Shown here: one piece after another, positions 18,479 to 27,866 of the stretch
Position numbering within the stretch: the first letter of the stretch is position 1
Layout of the letters: every line of letters begins with the position of its first letter
From: Gallionella capsiferriformans ES-2
Lineage (GTDB): Bacteria; Pseudomonadota; Gammaproteobacteria; Burkholderiales; Gallionellaceae
DNA length: 64,000 nt
NCBI RefSeq assembly: GCF_000145255.1
Contig: NC_014394.1
Location: 2,852,001 to 2,916,000 of the forward strand
Reading direction: 5' to 3'
Translations under genes and position numbers: made by a program
The notes under the pieces: model-generated
Database searches by the model: none
What the model was told of the DNA's origin: nothing
The model's input: only the letters and a program-made list of their open reading frames with translations

Positions 18479-19162
18479 ATGAATAAAATACTATCGCTGT
18501 TATTATTACTCGCCTGCTCTGCCGCCAACGCCGGCGAAGCTGAAATCCGCCAGTCCCTGCAAGGAAAAGTCGGCAAACTCGAACACATCGCGAAAACCCC
18601 TTACGCAGGGCTATACGAAATCATGATCGGCGACAAAGTGTTGTACACCGACGAACTCGGCCTCTACCTGATCGACGGCAGCGTCATCGATGTCAAGAAC
18701 CGCACCGATTTAACAGAGCAGCGCCGCCGTCAGCTGTTTAATTTCGACAAGCTCCCGCTGGAACTGGCCGTTAAAAGAGTAAAAGGCAACGGTAAACGCA
18801 AACTGGCGTATTTTACCGACCCGCAATGCGGCTACTGCAAGAAGCTGGAAAAAGAGTTATCCAAAGTCAGCGACGTCACGCTGTATATGTTCCTGTATCC
18901 GATCTTCCCGGGTTCGGAAGAGATTGTACGCAATGTGCGCTGCGCTAAAGATCCTGCCAAGACCTGGGACGATTTGATGCTCAAAGGAATCGCGGCAGCG
19001 AGCATCGCCTGCAAAACGCCCACCGACAAGGTCATGGCATTTGGCCGCGAAAAACAGGTCAACGGCACGCCCAACCTGATTTTTGCCGACGGCACACAAG
19101 TGCCAGGTTACCTGCCCGCCGAAGAACTGGAGAAACATTTAAACGAGGCCGCTAAAAAATAG
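18479..19162 (+). CDS. dsbC: DsbC-family periplasmic thiol:disulfide isomerase
   Basis: A 227-residue secreted protein with a cleavable signal peptide (LSLLLLLACSAANA, cut near residue 19), an N-terminal dimerisation domain, and a thioredoxin-like domain with the active site DPQCGYCKKLEKEL near residue 117. The late NGTPNLIFADG holds the cis-Pro (TP). DsbC reshuffles wrong disulfides in the periplasm and is kept reduced by DsbD. The ATG at 18479 is preferred over a TTG at 18470; neither has a strong ribosome site. Confidence 0.92.
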   Translation: MNKILSLLLLLACSAANAGEAEIRQSLQGKVGKLEHIAKTPYAGLYEIMIGDKVLYTDELGLYLIDGSVIDVKNRTDLTEQRRRQLFNFDKLPLELAVKRVKGNGKRKLAYFTDPQCGYCKKLEKELSKVSDVTLYMFLYPIFPGSEEIVRNVRCAKDPAKTWDDLMLKGIAAASIACKTPTDKVMAFGREKQVNGTPNLIFADGTQVPGYLPAEELEKHLNEAAKK

Positions 19163-19171
19163 GCACACAGC

Positions 19172-20110
19172 ATGGATTTTCCCCCGCTCATTTCCTCCGA
19201 CCTGCTCGCGCAAGCGGTTGACCAGCTGCACGACGGCATCACCATTGCAGATGCCCGGCAACAGGATTGGCCACTGATTTATGTCAATGCCGGATTTGAA
19301 AAACTGTCCGGCTATAGCGCAGCAGAACTGATCGGCAAACCGGTGAGATTTCTGCAAGGAACGGACACCGATCAGGCCGAAATCGCCGTACTGCGCGAGT
19401 CACTCCTCACAGGGGTAAGCTGCTTGGTGACCCTGCGCAATTATCGCCGCGACGGCACCCTGTTCTGGAATGAACTGAGCATTTCGCCAATACGGGACAA
19501 AACGGGCGAATTGACCCATTTCGTCGGCATCCAGAAAGACGTCACCGCCCGCGTAATACAAGAGCAAAATTTGCGCCAGTCGAACCTGCATTTGCACGCC
19601 GCGCTCAAACAAAAATCGCCCCCGCTGCCGGGCATCAGCGATCGGCTGCATTTTGATGAACAACTCACCGGTATGCTGCAAACGGCAAAACGCACTCACA
19701 GCCTGCTATCGGTACTGATGGTCAATCCCGATCAATTCAAGCGTTTTAATGAGCGATATGGCCTCGCCGCCGGAGATGCGTGCTTGCGCATGGTAGGCGA
19801 TCGCATCGCCAAATCGTTTGCACGCAATTCGGACTGCGTCACTCGATACAACAGAGATGAATTTGCCATCGCATCGATGGGTGACAGCGCGGAAGGCATG
19901 AAACAACATTTGACTAAACTTCGCGATCAGATACGCGCGCTGAATATCCCGCACAGCGATTCACCCGAGGGCATACTGACCATCTGCATCGGCGGCATCA
20001 CGCTGATTCCGCAAAGGGAATCAACGGCAGAGGACTTACTCCAGCGTGCCTATGCGGCGGTGCATCAGGCCGGCCAACGCAGCCACGACTGCGAATGCCT
20101 CATCAGTTGA
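19172..20110 (+). CDS. LOV-type PAS sensor with a degenerate GGDEF domain
   Basis: A 312-residue cytosolic protein. Residues 12-127 match the LOV subclass of PAS domains closely (FEKLSGYSAAELIGK, RFLQG, NYRRDGTLFWNELSISPIRD, THFVGIQKDVT). The LOV photo-cysteine position is Val: GKPVRFLQG at 55-63 in place of the usual GxNCRFLQ. Residues 165-312 resemble a diguanylate cyclase domain, but GGDEF is reduced to NRDEF (227-231), so c-di-GMP synthesis is doubtful. It may be a redox or flavin sensor, or a structural relic. It overlaps the end of convergent mltA by 8 bp. Confidence 0.82.
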   Translation: MDFPPLISSDLLAQAVDQLHDGITIADARQQDWPLIYVNAGFEKLSGYSAAELIGKPVRFLQGTDTDQAEIAVLRESLLTGVSCLVTLRNYRRDGTLFWNELSISPIRDKTGELTHFVGIQKDVTARVIQEQNLRQSNLHLHAALKQKSPPLPGISDRLHFDEQLTGMLQTAKRTHSLLSVLMVNPDQFKRFNERYGLAAGDACLRMVGDRIAKSFARNSDCVTRYNRDEFAIASMGDSAEGMKQHLTKLRDQIRALNIPHSDSPEGILTICIGGITLIPQRESTAEDLLQRAYAAVHQAGQRSHDCECLIS

Positions 20111-21302
20111 GCGCAGGCTCGGCGCCTTTAGGAAACAGCACCCACATCTGACCGCGTTGTTTCATGCGACCGGCCTGAGCGCCCGCCTGATCACCAAAAC
20201 CCCAGAAGAAGTCGGCACGCACCGCCCCCCTAATCGCGCCACCGGTATCTTGAGCAAGCATCAGGCGATTCAAAGGCTCAGGGGTATTCGGATAGGTGGT
20301 GGACAGAAACACCGGGGCACCCAGCGGAATGGTGCGCGGATCGATCGCAATCGAGTATTGCTCGGTCAGCGGCACACCAAGCGCACCCAGTGGGGCTGAC
20401 AAATTCTCCGGCAGCTCCCTGAAAAAAACGTAGCTTGGATTCTGTTCCAGCAACGCCGTCAATTTGGCGGGATTTTTCTCCGCCCAGTGCTTGATACCCT
20501 GCATGGACGCCTGATCGGCGCTCAATTCTCCCGCCTCGATCAGCTTCTTACCGATAGAGACATAAGGATGCCCGTTCTGGTCGGCATAACCGACTTTGAT
20601 CAGATGCCCGTCCGGCAGCTCGATGCGCCCGGAACCCTGTATTTGCAAGAAAAACAGGTCAACGGCATTGTCCACCCAGAACAGAACCCGCAATGCGCCA
20701 TGCCCCTCGTCAATGCCGGCACGATTGTAATAAGGCACGATGCGGCGCCCCTCCAAACGACCGCGCAGACGCAGATCTTTGAGTTGCGGATAAACCCCGG
20801 AGAGATCAATCGTCAGCAGATCGTCAGGCGCGGCATACAGCGGATATTTAAAACGAGAGGTCTTACTGCGACTGCCGGACAATCTTGGCTCGTAGTAACC
20901 GGTAATCAACCCGTTGGCCGTGCCATCGGGATTGAATACCTGATAAGGGGTGAAAGCACCTTCGAAAAACTGCCTCACCGCCTCGTTATCCGGTTTGACC
21001 AGTTCGCCCGCCCGCCCGCACACCTCACGCCAGTCAGGCTTGTTTTTCAGCGCATGACACCCTTGCATGAAGGCCGTCCAACTCGGCTGCAAATCTGTTT
21101 TCAGCCAGTCGGGCAGCATCTCCCATTTACTGACCGCAAAGGGGGCGGCAGGCGTTACGACCGCCGGAATCACTGGGGGTATCGCAACAGGGGGTACAAC
21201 AACCGGTGGCTTGGGCACTCCCGTACAGGCCGCCAGCAACAGCAGTGTGATGCCAACGGCGCGCGTTCGCGCAGAAATATTAATGAAGAACACGCGGCAC
21301 AC
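20103..21302 (-). CDS. mltA: Membrane-bound lytic murein transglycosylase A
   Basis: Outer-membrane lipoprotein that cleaves peptidoglycan glycan strands to 1,6-anhydro products. The signal ends in the lipobox LLLAAC near residue 26, followed by a Pro/Val-rich linker (residues 30-55). Domain motifs are LITGYYEPRLSGSR, FFLQIQGSGRIELPDG, PSYVFFRE and the C-terminal AQDTGGAIRGAVRADFFWG holding the catalytic Asp. The frame opens with GTG at 21302, overlapping apaG by 23 bases; a second GTG at 21293 is possible. Confidence 0.94.
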   Translation of the reverse strand: MCRVFFINISARTRAVGITLLLLAACTGVPKPPVVVPPVAIPPVIPAVVTPAAPFAVSKWEMLPDWLKTDLQPSWTAFMQGCHALKNKPDWREVCGRAGELVKPDNEAVRQFFEGAFTPYQVFNPDGTANGLITGYYEPRLSGSRSKTSRFKYPLYAAPDDLLTIDLSGVYPQLKDLRLRGRLEGRRIVPYYNRAGIDEGHGALRVLFWVDNAVDLFFLQIQGSGRIELPDGHLIKVGYADQNGHPYVSIGKKLIEAGELSADQASMQGIKHWAEKNPAKLTALLEQNPSYVFFRELPENLSAPLGALGVPLTEQYSIAIDPRTIPLGAPVFLSTTYPNTPEPLNRLMLAQDTGGAIRGAVRADFFWGFGDQAGAQAGRMKQRGQMWVLFPKGAEPALN

Positions 21303-21657
21303 TCAACACGAACTCTGGAATTTCGACATTAAAATCTTCTCCGTCCTCACCGCGCATCAGATAGCTGCCGCGCATCGTGCCGACCTGCGTTGCCAGCACC
21401 GTGCCGCTGGTGTATTCAAAACTCTGATTTCGCTGCAACATCGGCTGCTCACCCACCACGCCCTGCCCTCGCACTTCCTGAACATGGCTATACGCATCGG
21501 TGATCACCCAGTGACGACTGATGAGCCTTGCCGCGACCGTGCCCAGATTGGTGATACTGATCGTATAGGAGAATACAAATCGATCCGCCTTTTCATCGGA
21601 CTGATCTGGCAGGTATTTCACTTCGGTTTGTATGATAATGCCGTGCTGTTTTTCCAT
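21280..21657 (-). CDS. apaG: ApaG family protein (Co2+/Mg2+ efflux-associated)
   Basis: A 125-residue fibronectin-III-like beta protein. ApaG is linked to Co2+ resistance and Mg2+ efflux in enterobacteria and its fold is shared with F-box proteins, but its biochemical role is unclear. Conserved segments are RFVFSYTISITNLG, GRGQGVVGEQP-like VRGQGVVGEQPML, FEYTSGTVL and GTMRGSYLM. The ATG at 21657 matches family length; the frame opens at 21693. It overlaps mltA, a pairing often seen in this class. Confidence 0.93.
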   Translation of the reverse strand: MEKQHGIIIQTEVKYLPDQSDEKADRFVFSYTISITNLGTVAARLISRHWVITDAYSHVQEVRGQGVVGEQPMLQRNQSFEYTSGTVLATQVGTMRGSYLMRGEDGEDFNVEIPEFVLSVPRVLH

Positions 21658-21749
21658 GCATCGCATTTGAACCGATTTCACCCCGCCTCGCAAGAGATAA
21701 GCGCGCTTTTATGCTAATCTTCGCGCCTGAAAAGTATAATGAACACAAC

Positions 21750-23258
21750 ATGAACGATTATCTGAAACGCATCCTGAACGCCCGCGTGTATGACGTGGCG
21801 ATTGAAACCCCGCTGGAGCTCGCCCCGAATCTGTCGGCTCGCACCGGCAATACGATCTTGCTCAAGCGCGAGGACATGCAGCCGGTGTTTTCCTTCAAAC
21901 TGCGCGGCGCTTACAACAAGATGGCTCAGCTCACCGCCGAGCAACTTAAAAAAGGCGTCATCGCAGCTTCCGCAGGAAATCACGCGCAGGGCGTTGCCCT
22001 CTCCGCACATAAACTCGGCTGCAAAGCGGTGATTGTGATGCCCACCACCACGCCACAAATAAAAATTCAGGCGGTCGCCGGTCGCGGTGCAAAAGTGGTG
22101 CTGTTCGGCGACTCCTATTCCGATGCCTACGCCCATGCACTGGAGCTTGAACAGCAGAACGGCATGACGTTTGTTCACCCCTATGACGATCCGGATGTCA
22201 TCGCAGGACAGGGCACCATCGGTATGGAAATCTTGCGCCAACGCACTCAGCCGATACACGCGATTTTCTGCGCGATTGGCGGCGGCGGACTGATTTCCGG
22301 CGTAGCGGCCTACGTCAAGGCGCTGCGTCCCGACATCAAGATCATCGGCGTACAACCGGTGGATTCGGATGCAATGGCACAGTCGCTCAAGACGGGCGCG
22401 CGCGTCACGCTCGATCATGTCGGCCTGTTCGCCGACGGCGTGGCCGTCAAGCAGGTCGGCATCGAGACTTTCCGCTTGTGCCAGGAGTTAGTCGACGAAA
22501 TCATACTGGTGAACACCGATGAGACCTGTGCCGCCTTAAAAGATGTGTTTGAAGATACCCGCTCGATTCTGGAACCTGCCGGCGCACTGGCGATTGCGGG
22601 TGCAAAACTGTATGCGGCTCGCGAAGGCATCAAGGGCGAGGCGCTGGTAGCGATCGCCTGCGGCGCAAACATGAATTTTGACCGGTTGCGTTTTGTCGCT
22701 GAACGCGCCGATATCGGCGAGAAGCGCGAATCCATACTGGCCGTGACGATCCCCGAAACGCCGGGCAGTTTCCGCAAGTTTTGCACGCAACTTGGCAAAC
22801 GCAACATCACCGAATTCAACTACCGCTTTGCCAACCCCAAGGCCGCGCAGGTCTTTGTCGGCATACAGGTGCGCAACCAGCAGGAAACCGATGAACTGGT
22901 AGAAAAACTGCAAGCCCACAAGCTGCCGACACTGGATTTATCCGACAACGAAATGGCCAAACTGCACCTGCGCCATCTGGTCGGCGGCCATGCGCCCGAT
23001 GCAAAGAACGAAATCCTGTTCCGTTTCGAATTTCCGGAACGCCCGGGCGCGCTGATGCAATTTTTGAACAGTATGAATCACAACTGGAACATCAGCCTGT
23101 TCCACTATCGCAACCACGGCGCAGACTACGGCCGCGTGCTGGTCGGCATGCAGGTGCCCGATCACGACAAATTAGCCTTCACCGAATTTCTCGACACCTT
23201 AGGTTATCCGTATTACGACGAGACCGATAACCCGGCCTACCGGCTGTTTTTGGGTTAA
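21750..23258 (+). CDS. ilvA: Threonine ammonia-lyase, biosynthetic
   Basis: PLP enzyme that deaminates threonine to 2-oxobutanoate, entry to isoleucine. The 502-residue protein has the catalytic domain (PLP Lys in SFKLRGAYNKM near residue 55, SAGNHAQGVALSA, Gly loop AIGGGGLISG near 180) and two C-terminal ACT-like regulatory domains (from about 325 and 420, the first starting at AVTIPETPGSFRKFC), so it should be feedback-inhibited by isoleucine. The start at 21750 fits the family. A TATAAT at 21735-21740 would give an almost leaderless mRNA, though no good -35 is present. Confidence 0.96.
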   Translation: MNDYLKRILNARVYDVAIETPLELAPNLSARTGNTILLKREDMQPVFSFKLRGAYNKMAQLTAEQLKKGVIAASAGNHAQGVALSAHKLGCKAVIVMPTTTPQIKIQAVAGRGAKVVLFGDSYSDAYAHALELEQQNGMTFVHPYDDPDVIAGQGTIGMEILRQRTQPIHAIFCAIGGGGLISGVAAYVKALRPDIKIIGVQPVDSDAMAQSLKTGARVTLDHVGLFADGVAVKQVGIETFRLCQELVDEIILVNTDETCAALKDVFEDTRSILEPAGALAIAGAKLYAAREGIKGEALVAIACGANMNFDRLRFVAERADIGEKRESILAVTIPETPGSFRKFCTQLGKRNITEFNYRFANPKAAQVFVGIQVRNQQETDELVEKLQAHKLPTLDLSDNEMAKLHLRHLVGGHAPDAKNEILFRFEFPERPGALMQFLNSMNHNWNISLFHYRNHGADYGRVLVGMQVPDHDKLAFTEFLDTLGYPYYDETDNPAYRLFLG

Positions 23259-23274
23259 AAAATGCGTAACAAAA

Positions 23275-23880
23275 ATGCAGGCGATTAAGCAAGCTATCCG
23301 CAAAAACATACTGGCCGCCCGCGAGCAACTGCACGCTCAGGTGCGCGCAGCGTACAACGCCGCGATCACAGAGCGCCTGCTCCAGTTGCCGGAATACCGG
23401 CAGGCCACCACGGTGCTGGGCTACATGAACTTCGGCAGCGAATATGCCAGCGATCTATGGGTAGAACGGGTGTTGGCGGAGGGGAAGCAACTGGCTTTGC
23501 CTAAGGTAAATCGGCTGACCAACACGCTGGACCTGTACCGGGTGGACGACCTTGAAAACCAGCTTGCATCAGGTTTATGGGGCATTCGGGAACCTGTCAT
23601 CGAACGCTGTGAACGGCTAGATGACATAAATGAGGTAGAATTCGTCCTGTTGCCCGGAATTGCGTTTTGCCGAAACGGCGCGCGACTGGGTTACGGTGGC
23701 GGTTTTTACGACAAGCTGCTCGCGCATATCACGCACCGCACCGCGCTGGTGACGGCGGCATATGGGCTGCAAATCGTGACATCTATCCCGCAAGAAGCGA
23801 CGGATATCAAAGTCGACCGGATTGTCACCGAAGCTGAAACCATAGAATGTAACAGGGAGTTTATCCGTCCTGATTTTTAA
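23275..23880 (+). CDS. 5-formyltetrahydrofolate cyclo-ligase
   Basis: Converts 5-formyl-THF to 5,10-methenyl-THF with ATP, recovering folate for one-carbon metabolism. The 201-residue protein shows GYMNFGSEYAS near residue 45, LALPKV, and the C-terminal GIAFCRNGARLGYGGGFYDKLL ATP-binding loop near residue 130. It begins 16 bp after ilvA. The 6S RNA gene often found next to this family in proteobacteria has no room on either side here. Confidence 0.92.
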   Translation: MQAIKQAIRKNILAAREQLHAQVRAAYNAAITERLLQLPEYRQATTVLGYMNFGSEYASDLWVERVLAEGKQLALPKVNRLTNTLDLYRVDDLENQLASGLWGIREPVIERCERLDDINEVEFVLLPGIAFCRNGARLGYGGGFYDKLLAHITHRTALVTAAYGLQIVTSIPQEATDIKVDRIVTEAETIECNREFIRPDF

Positions 23881-23927
23881 CGGGTCGGATAGTTCCATAA
23901 GAATAACTTTAAGTGAGAGAGTGGAAG

Positions 23928-26603
23928 ATGGCGAACTTACCTGACAATGATCCGCAAGAAACCCAAGAATGGCTCGATGCGCTGGAATCCGTACTGAAGA
24001 ATGAAGGCGCCGAGCGCGCCCATTTTCTGCTGGGTCAGTTGATCGACAAGGCGCGCAGCTCCGGCGCCGGCGTCCCATTTAGCGCGACAACGCCGTATTG
24101 CAACAGCATTGCGCTGGGTGATGAAGAGCGCTCAACCGGCAACAGAGAACTGGAGCACCGCATCCGCGCGCTGATGCGCTGGAACGCAATGGCGCTGGTG
24201 CTCAATGCCAATCGCGACTCATCCGAATTAGGCGGGCATATCGCAAGCTTCGCGTCAGCGGCAACCCTGTACGACGTGGCATTCAACCATTTTTTCCACG
24301 GCAAGACCGACACGCACGGCGGCGATCTGGTGTATTTCCAGGGTCACTCCTCCCCCGGCGTTTACGCGCGCGCTTATCTCGAAGGCCGCATTTCAGAAGA
24401 GCAGATGTACAAATTCCGTCAGGAAGCGGCAGGCGATGGCCTGTCGTCCTACCCTCACCCGTGGCTGATGCCGAATTTCTGGCAATTCCCGACCGTATCG
24501 ATGGGACTCGGGCCGCTGATGGCGATTTATCAGGCGCGTTTCATGCGCTATCTGCAGCATCGCGGCCTAGTACAGACCGACGGACGTAAGGTCTGGGCCT
24601 ATTTGGGCGACGGCGAGACGGATGAACCGGAATCCTTAGGCGCAGTCTCGATGGCAGGACGCGAGAAACTCGACAACTTGATTTTTGTGATTAACTGCAA
24701 CTTGCAGCGTCTCGACGGTCCGGTGCGCGGCAACGGCAAGATCATTCAGGAACTCGAAGGCGTATTCCGCGGTGCCGGCTGGAACGTCATCAAAGTCGTC
24801 TGGGGCGGCCAGTGGGATCGCTTGTTCGCCAAAGACAAGAACGGCCTGCTGCAAAAACGCATGCAGGAAGTCGTGGACGGCGAATATCAAACTTACAAAT
24901 CGAAGGATGGCGCCTATGTGCGCGAACACTTCTTCGGTAAATATCCGGAATTGCTGGAAATGGTAGCCGACATGTCGGATGCCGAAATCTGGCGTCTGAA
25001 TCGCGGCGGTCATGATCCGCACAAAGTGTATGCCGCGTATGCCGCCGCCTCCAAACATACGGGTCAGCCTACCGTCATTCTGGCCAAAACTGTCAAGGGT
25101 TACGGCATGGGCGAGGCTGGCGAAGCACAGAACATCACCCATCAGCAAAAAAAGATGGCAGGACAAGTGCTGCTCAAATTCCGCGATCGCTTCAATATTC
25201 CATTGAATGATGCGGAAGTAGCCAGTCTGAATTTCTATCGCCCGCCCGCTGACAGCCTGGAAATGAAATATCTGCAGGAGCGCATGGGTCAGATGGGTTC
25301 GGTACCCGCGCGCAATCCGGCAACCGAAGCGCTGAAGATCCCTGAACTCTCTGCCTTCGATTCACTGCTGAAAAGCACTGACGGCCGCGAAATTTCCACC
25401 ACCATGGCCTTCGTGCGCATGCTGGGCATTTTAGTCAAAGACAAAAATATCGGCCGTCAGGTCGTGCCGATTGTGCCGGATGAATCCCGCACCTTCGGTA
25501 TGGAAGGCATGTTCCGTCAGTTAGGCATTTTCTCGCAAGTGGGTCAGCTGTACACCCCGCAGGATGCCGATCAGCTGATGTTCTACAAGGAAGACAAAAC
25601 AGGTCAGATCTTGCAGGAAGGCATCAATGAAGCCGGCGCGATGTCCTCGTGGATCGCTGCGGCAACCGCCTATGCCAACCACGGCAAAGCCATGCTGCCG
25701 TTCTACATCTACTATTCGATGTTCGGCTTCCAGCGTATCGGCGATCTGGCCTGGGCGGCAGGCGACATGCGTGCCCGCGGCTTTATGCTAGGGGGCACGG
25801 CCGGACGCACCACGCTGAACGGCGAAGGCTTGCAGCATCAGGATGGTCACAGCCATCTGATGTCGGCAATGATCCCGAACTGCGTGTCCTATGATCCGAC
25901 CTTCGCGTACGAGTTGGCGGTCATCATTCACGACGGTATGCGCCGCATGTATATCGAACAGGAAGACGTGTTCTACTACCTGACACTGATGAACGAAAAC
26001 TACGCCCATCCCGCGATGCCGGAAGGCGCGGAAGTCGGCATACTCAAGGGCATGTATCTGCTCAAAGAAGCCGGCGTTCAGGATACCGCAGAGAGCAGCC
26101 AGGTAAAACCGGTAGTCCAACTGATGGGCAGTGGCACCATCCTACGCGAAGTCATTGAAGCGGCTCAATTGCTGGAAAGCGACTTTGGCGTCAGTTCAGA
26201 CATTTGGAGCGTGACCAGCTTCTCCGAATTGCGTCGCGACGGTATCGACTGCGAACGCTGGAATATGCTGCATCCGGAAGAGCAACCGCGCTTTAGCCAT
26301 GTCGAGCAATGCATGGCGGACCGTGACGGCCCGGTCATCGCGGCAACTGACTACATGCGTTCATTTGCCGACCAGATTCGCGGCTTCCTGCCTAATCACT
26401 TTAAGGTCTTGGGCACAGACGGTTTCGGTCGTTCGGATACGCGTAAAAACTTGCGCCAATTCTTCGAAGTCGATCGTTTTTACATCACCGTTGCAGCACT
26501 CAAAGCATTGGCCGATGAAGGCACCGTGGATGCATCCGAGGTCAGCCGGGCGATTGCGCTTTACAACATCAATCCAGAAAAACCCAATCCAGTGACGGTT
26601 TAA
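23928..26603 (+). CDS. aceE: Pyruvate dehydrogenase E1 component (homodimeric)
   Basis: Thiamine-diphosphate enzyme that decarboxylates pyruvate and acetylates the lipoyl groups of E2. The 891-residue length equals the E. coli type. ThDP motif GDGETDEPES runs to NCNLQRLDGPVRGN near residues 230-260; others are NFWQFPTVSMGLGP, GRTTLNGEGLQHQDGHSH near residue 640 and SFSELRRDG. The start MANLPDNDPQ at 23928 follows GTGGAAG; an earlier ATG at 23913 is less family-like. It is followed at 15 bp by aceF. Confidence 0.97.
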   Translation: MANLPDNDPQETQEWLDALESVLKNEGAERAHFLLGQLIDKARSSGAGVPFSATTPYCNSIALGDEERSTGNRELEHRIRALMRWNAMALVLNANRDSSELGGHIASFASAATLYDVAFNHFFHGKTDTHGGDLVYFQGHSSPGVYARAYLEGRISEEQMYKFRQEAAGDGLSSYPHPWLMPNFWQFPTVSMGLGPLMAIYQARFMRYLQHRGLVQTDGRKVWAYLGDGETDEPESLGAVSMAGREKLDNLIFVINCNLQRLDGPVRGNGKIIQELEGVFRGAGWNVIKVVWGGQWDRLFAKDKNGLLQKRMQEVVDGEYQTYKSKDGAYVREHFFGKYPELLEMVADMSDAEIWRLNRGGHDPHKVYAAYAAASKHTGQPTVILAKTVKGYGMGEAGEAQNITHQQKKMAGQVLLKFRDRFNIPLNDAEVASLNFYRPPADSLEMKYLQERMGQMGSVPARNPATEALKIPELSAFDSLLKSTDGREISTTMAFVRMLGILVKDKNIGRQVVPIVPDESRTFGMEGMFRQLGIFSQVGQLYTPQDADQLMFYKEDKTGQILQEGINEAGAMSSWIAAATAYANHGKAMLPFYIYYSMFGFQRIGDLAWAAGDMRARGFMLGGTAGRTTLNGEGLQHQDGHSHLMSAMIPNCVSYDPTFAYELAVIIHDGMRRMYIEQEDVFYYLTLMNENYAHPAMPEGAEVGILKGMYLLKEAGVQDTAESSQVKPVVQLMGSGTILREVIEAAQLLESDFGVSSDIWSVTSFSELRRDGIDCERWNMLHPEEQPRFSHVEQCMADRDGPVIAATDYMRSFADQIRGFLPNHFKVLGTDGFGRSDTRKNLRQFFEVDRFYITVAALKALADEGTVDASEVSRAIALYNINPEKPNPVTV

Positions 26604-26618
26604 GGTTAGGAGAGACAC

Positions 26619-27866
26619 GTGGCAGAAATAAAACAGGTTTTAGTGCCGGATATCGGCGACTACAAGGGCGTCAGCGTTATCGAAGTCATGGTGAAAGTTG
26701 GCGACACAATCAACGAAGAAGATACCCTGTTGACGCTGGAAACAGACAAGGCGGCGATGGATGTCCCCTCACCCTACTCCGGCATCGTCAAGGAGTTACA
26801 CGTTGAAATCGGCGACAAAGTGTCGCGCGGTTCGCTGATTCTGGTCATGGAAAGCAGCGATGCTGCGGCTCCAGCAGCTGCACCGGTTGCAGCGCCGGTA
26901 ATCGTCGCACCAGTCGCTGCACCGGTCGCCGTTGTCGCTCAAACAGTGCAGTCCGTTGTATCCTCGGGCAAAGCACACGCAAGCCCGGCCATCCGCCGGT
27001 TTGCCCGCGAACTGGGTGCGGACATCGCACAAATCAAGGGCAGCGGTGAAAAGGGCCGCGTCACCAAAGAAGATGTGCAGAACTTCATTAAGGCCGCGCT
27101 TGCCCAACCGCGCGGTGCGGCAGGCGGTAACGGCCTGCAGGTGCTGGATATGCCGGTATTCGATTTTGCGAAATTCGGCACGATCGAAACCCGTCCGCTG
27201 TCCCGTATCCAGAAAATTTCCGGCGCAAATCTGCATCGCAACTGGGTGACGATTCCGCATGTCACGCAATTTGACGAGGCGGATATCACCGAGATGGAAG
27301 CCTTCCGCAAGCAACTGGGTACAGAGTACGCCAAGCAAAACATCAAGATCACGCCGCTGGCCTTCATGCTCAAAGCGGTGGTGGCGGCCTTGCAGAAATT
27401 CCCCAAGTTCAACGCCTCGCTGGACGGCGACAATCTGATATTGAAGCAATATTTCCATATCGGTGTCGCGGTCGATACGCCGGATGGACTGATGGTGCCG
27501 GTGCTGCGCGATGTAGACAAAAAGGGCATCGTGCAACTGGCCACCGAGCTTGGCGAAATTTCGACGCGCGCACGCGACAAGAAAATTACCGCAGCGGATA
27601 TGCAGGGCGGTTGCTTCACGATTTCCAGTCTGGGCGGCATCGGTGGCACGGCGTTTACGCCGATTATCAATGCGCCTGAAGTCGCTATTCTGGGTGTATC
27701 GCGCTCGGCCATGAAACCCGTGTATCAGGACGGTGTATTTGTGCCGCGTCTGATGCTGCCGCTGTCGGTCTCCTACGATCATCGCGTGATCGACGGGGCG
27801 GCCGCAGCGCGTTTCACCGCCTACCTCGCACAGGTGCTGTCCGACATTCGCCGACTGGCGCTTTAG
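26619..27866 (+). CDS. aceF: Pyruvate dehydrogenase E2, dihydrolipoyl acetyltransferase
   Basis: Core subunit that moves the acetyl group to CoA. The 415-residue protein has one lipoyl domain (residues 1-78, lipoyl Lys in [12 protein letters not shown] near 48), an Ala/Pro/Val-rich swinging arm (85-115), an E3/E1-binding domain ([20 protein letters not shown]) and the catalytic domain ending in [14 protein letters not shown]. Many relatives have two or three lipoyl domains; one is at the short end. Start is GTG behind TTAGGAGAG. No lpd gene follows; nadD starts on the next base. Confidence 0.96.
   Translation: MAEIKQVLVPDIGDYKGVSVIEVMVKVGDTINEEDTLLTLETDKAAMDVPSPYSGIVKELHVEIGDKVSRGSLILVMESSDAAAPAAAPVAAPVIVAPVAAPVAVVAQTVQSVVSSGKAHASPAIRRFARELGADIAQIKGSGEKGRVTKEDVQNFIKAALAQPRGAAGGNGLQVLDMPVFDFAKFGTIETRPLSRIQKISGANLHRNWVTIPHVTQFDEADITEMEAFRKQLGTEYAKQNIKITPLAFMLKAVVAALQKFPKFNASLDGDNLILKQYFHIGVAVDTPDGLMVPVLRDVDKKGIVQLATELGEISTRARDKKITAADMQGGCFTISSLGGIGGTAFTPIINAPEVAILGVSRSAMKPVYQDGVFVPRLMLPLSVSYDHRVIDGAAAARFTAYLAQVLSDIRRLAL

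Noticed and set aside
23881..23927. 6S RNA gene beside the 5-FTHF cyclo-ligase gene
   Set aside because: The family is often next to 6S RNA, but the flanking gaps here are 16 and 47 bp, too short for it.
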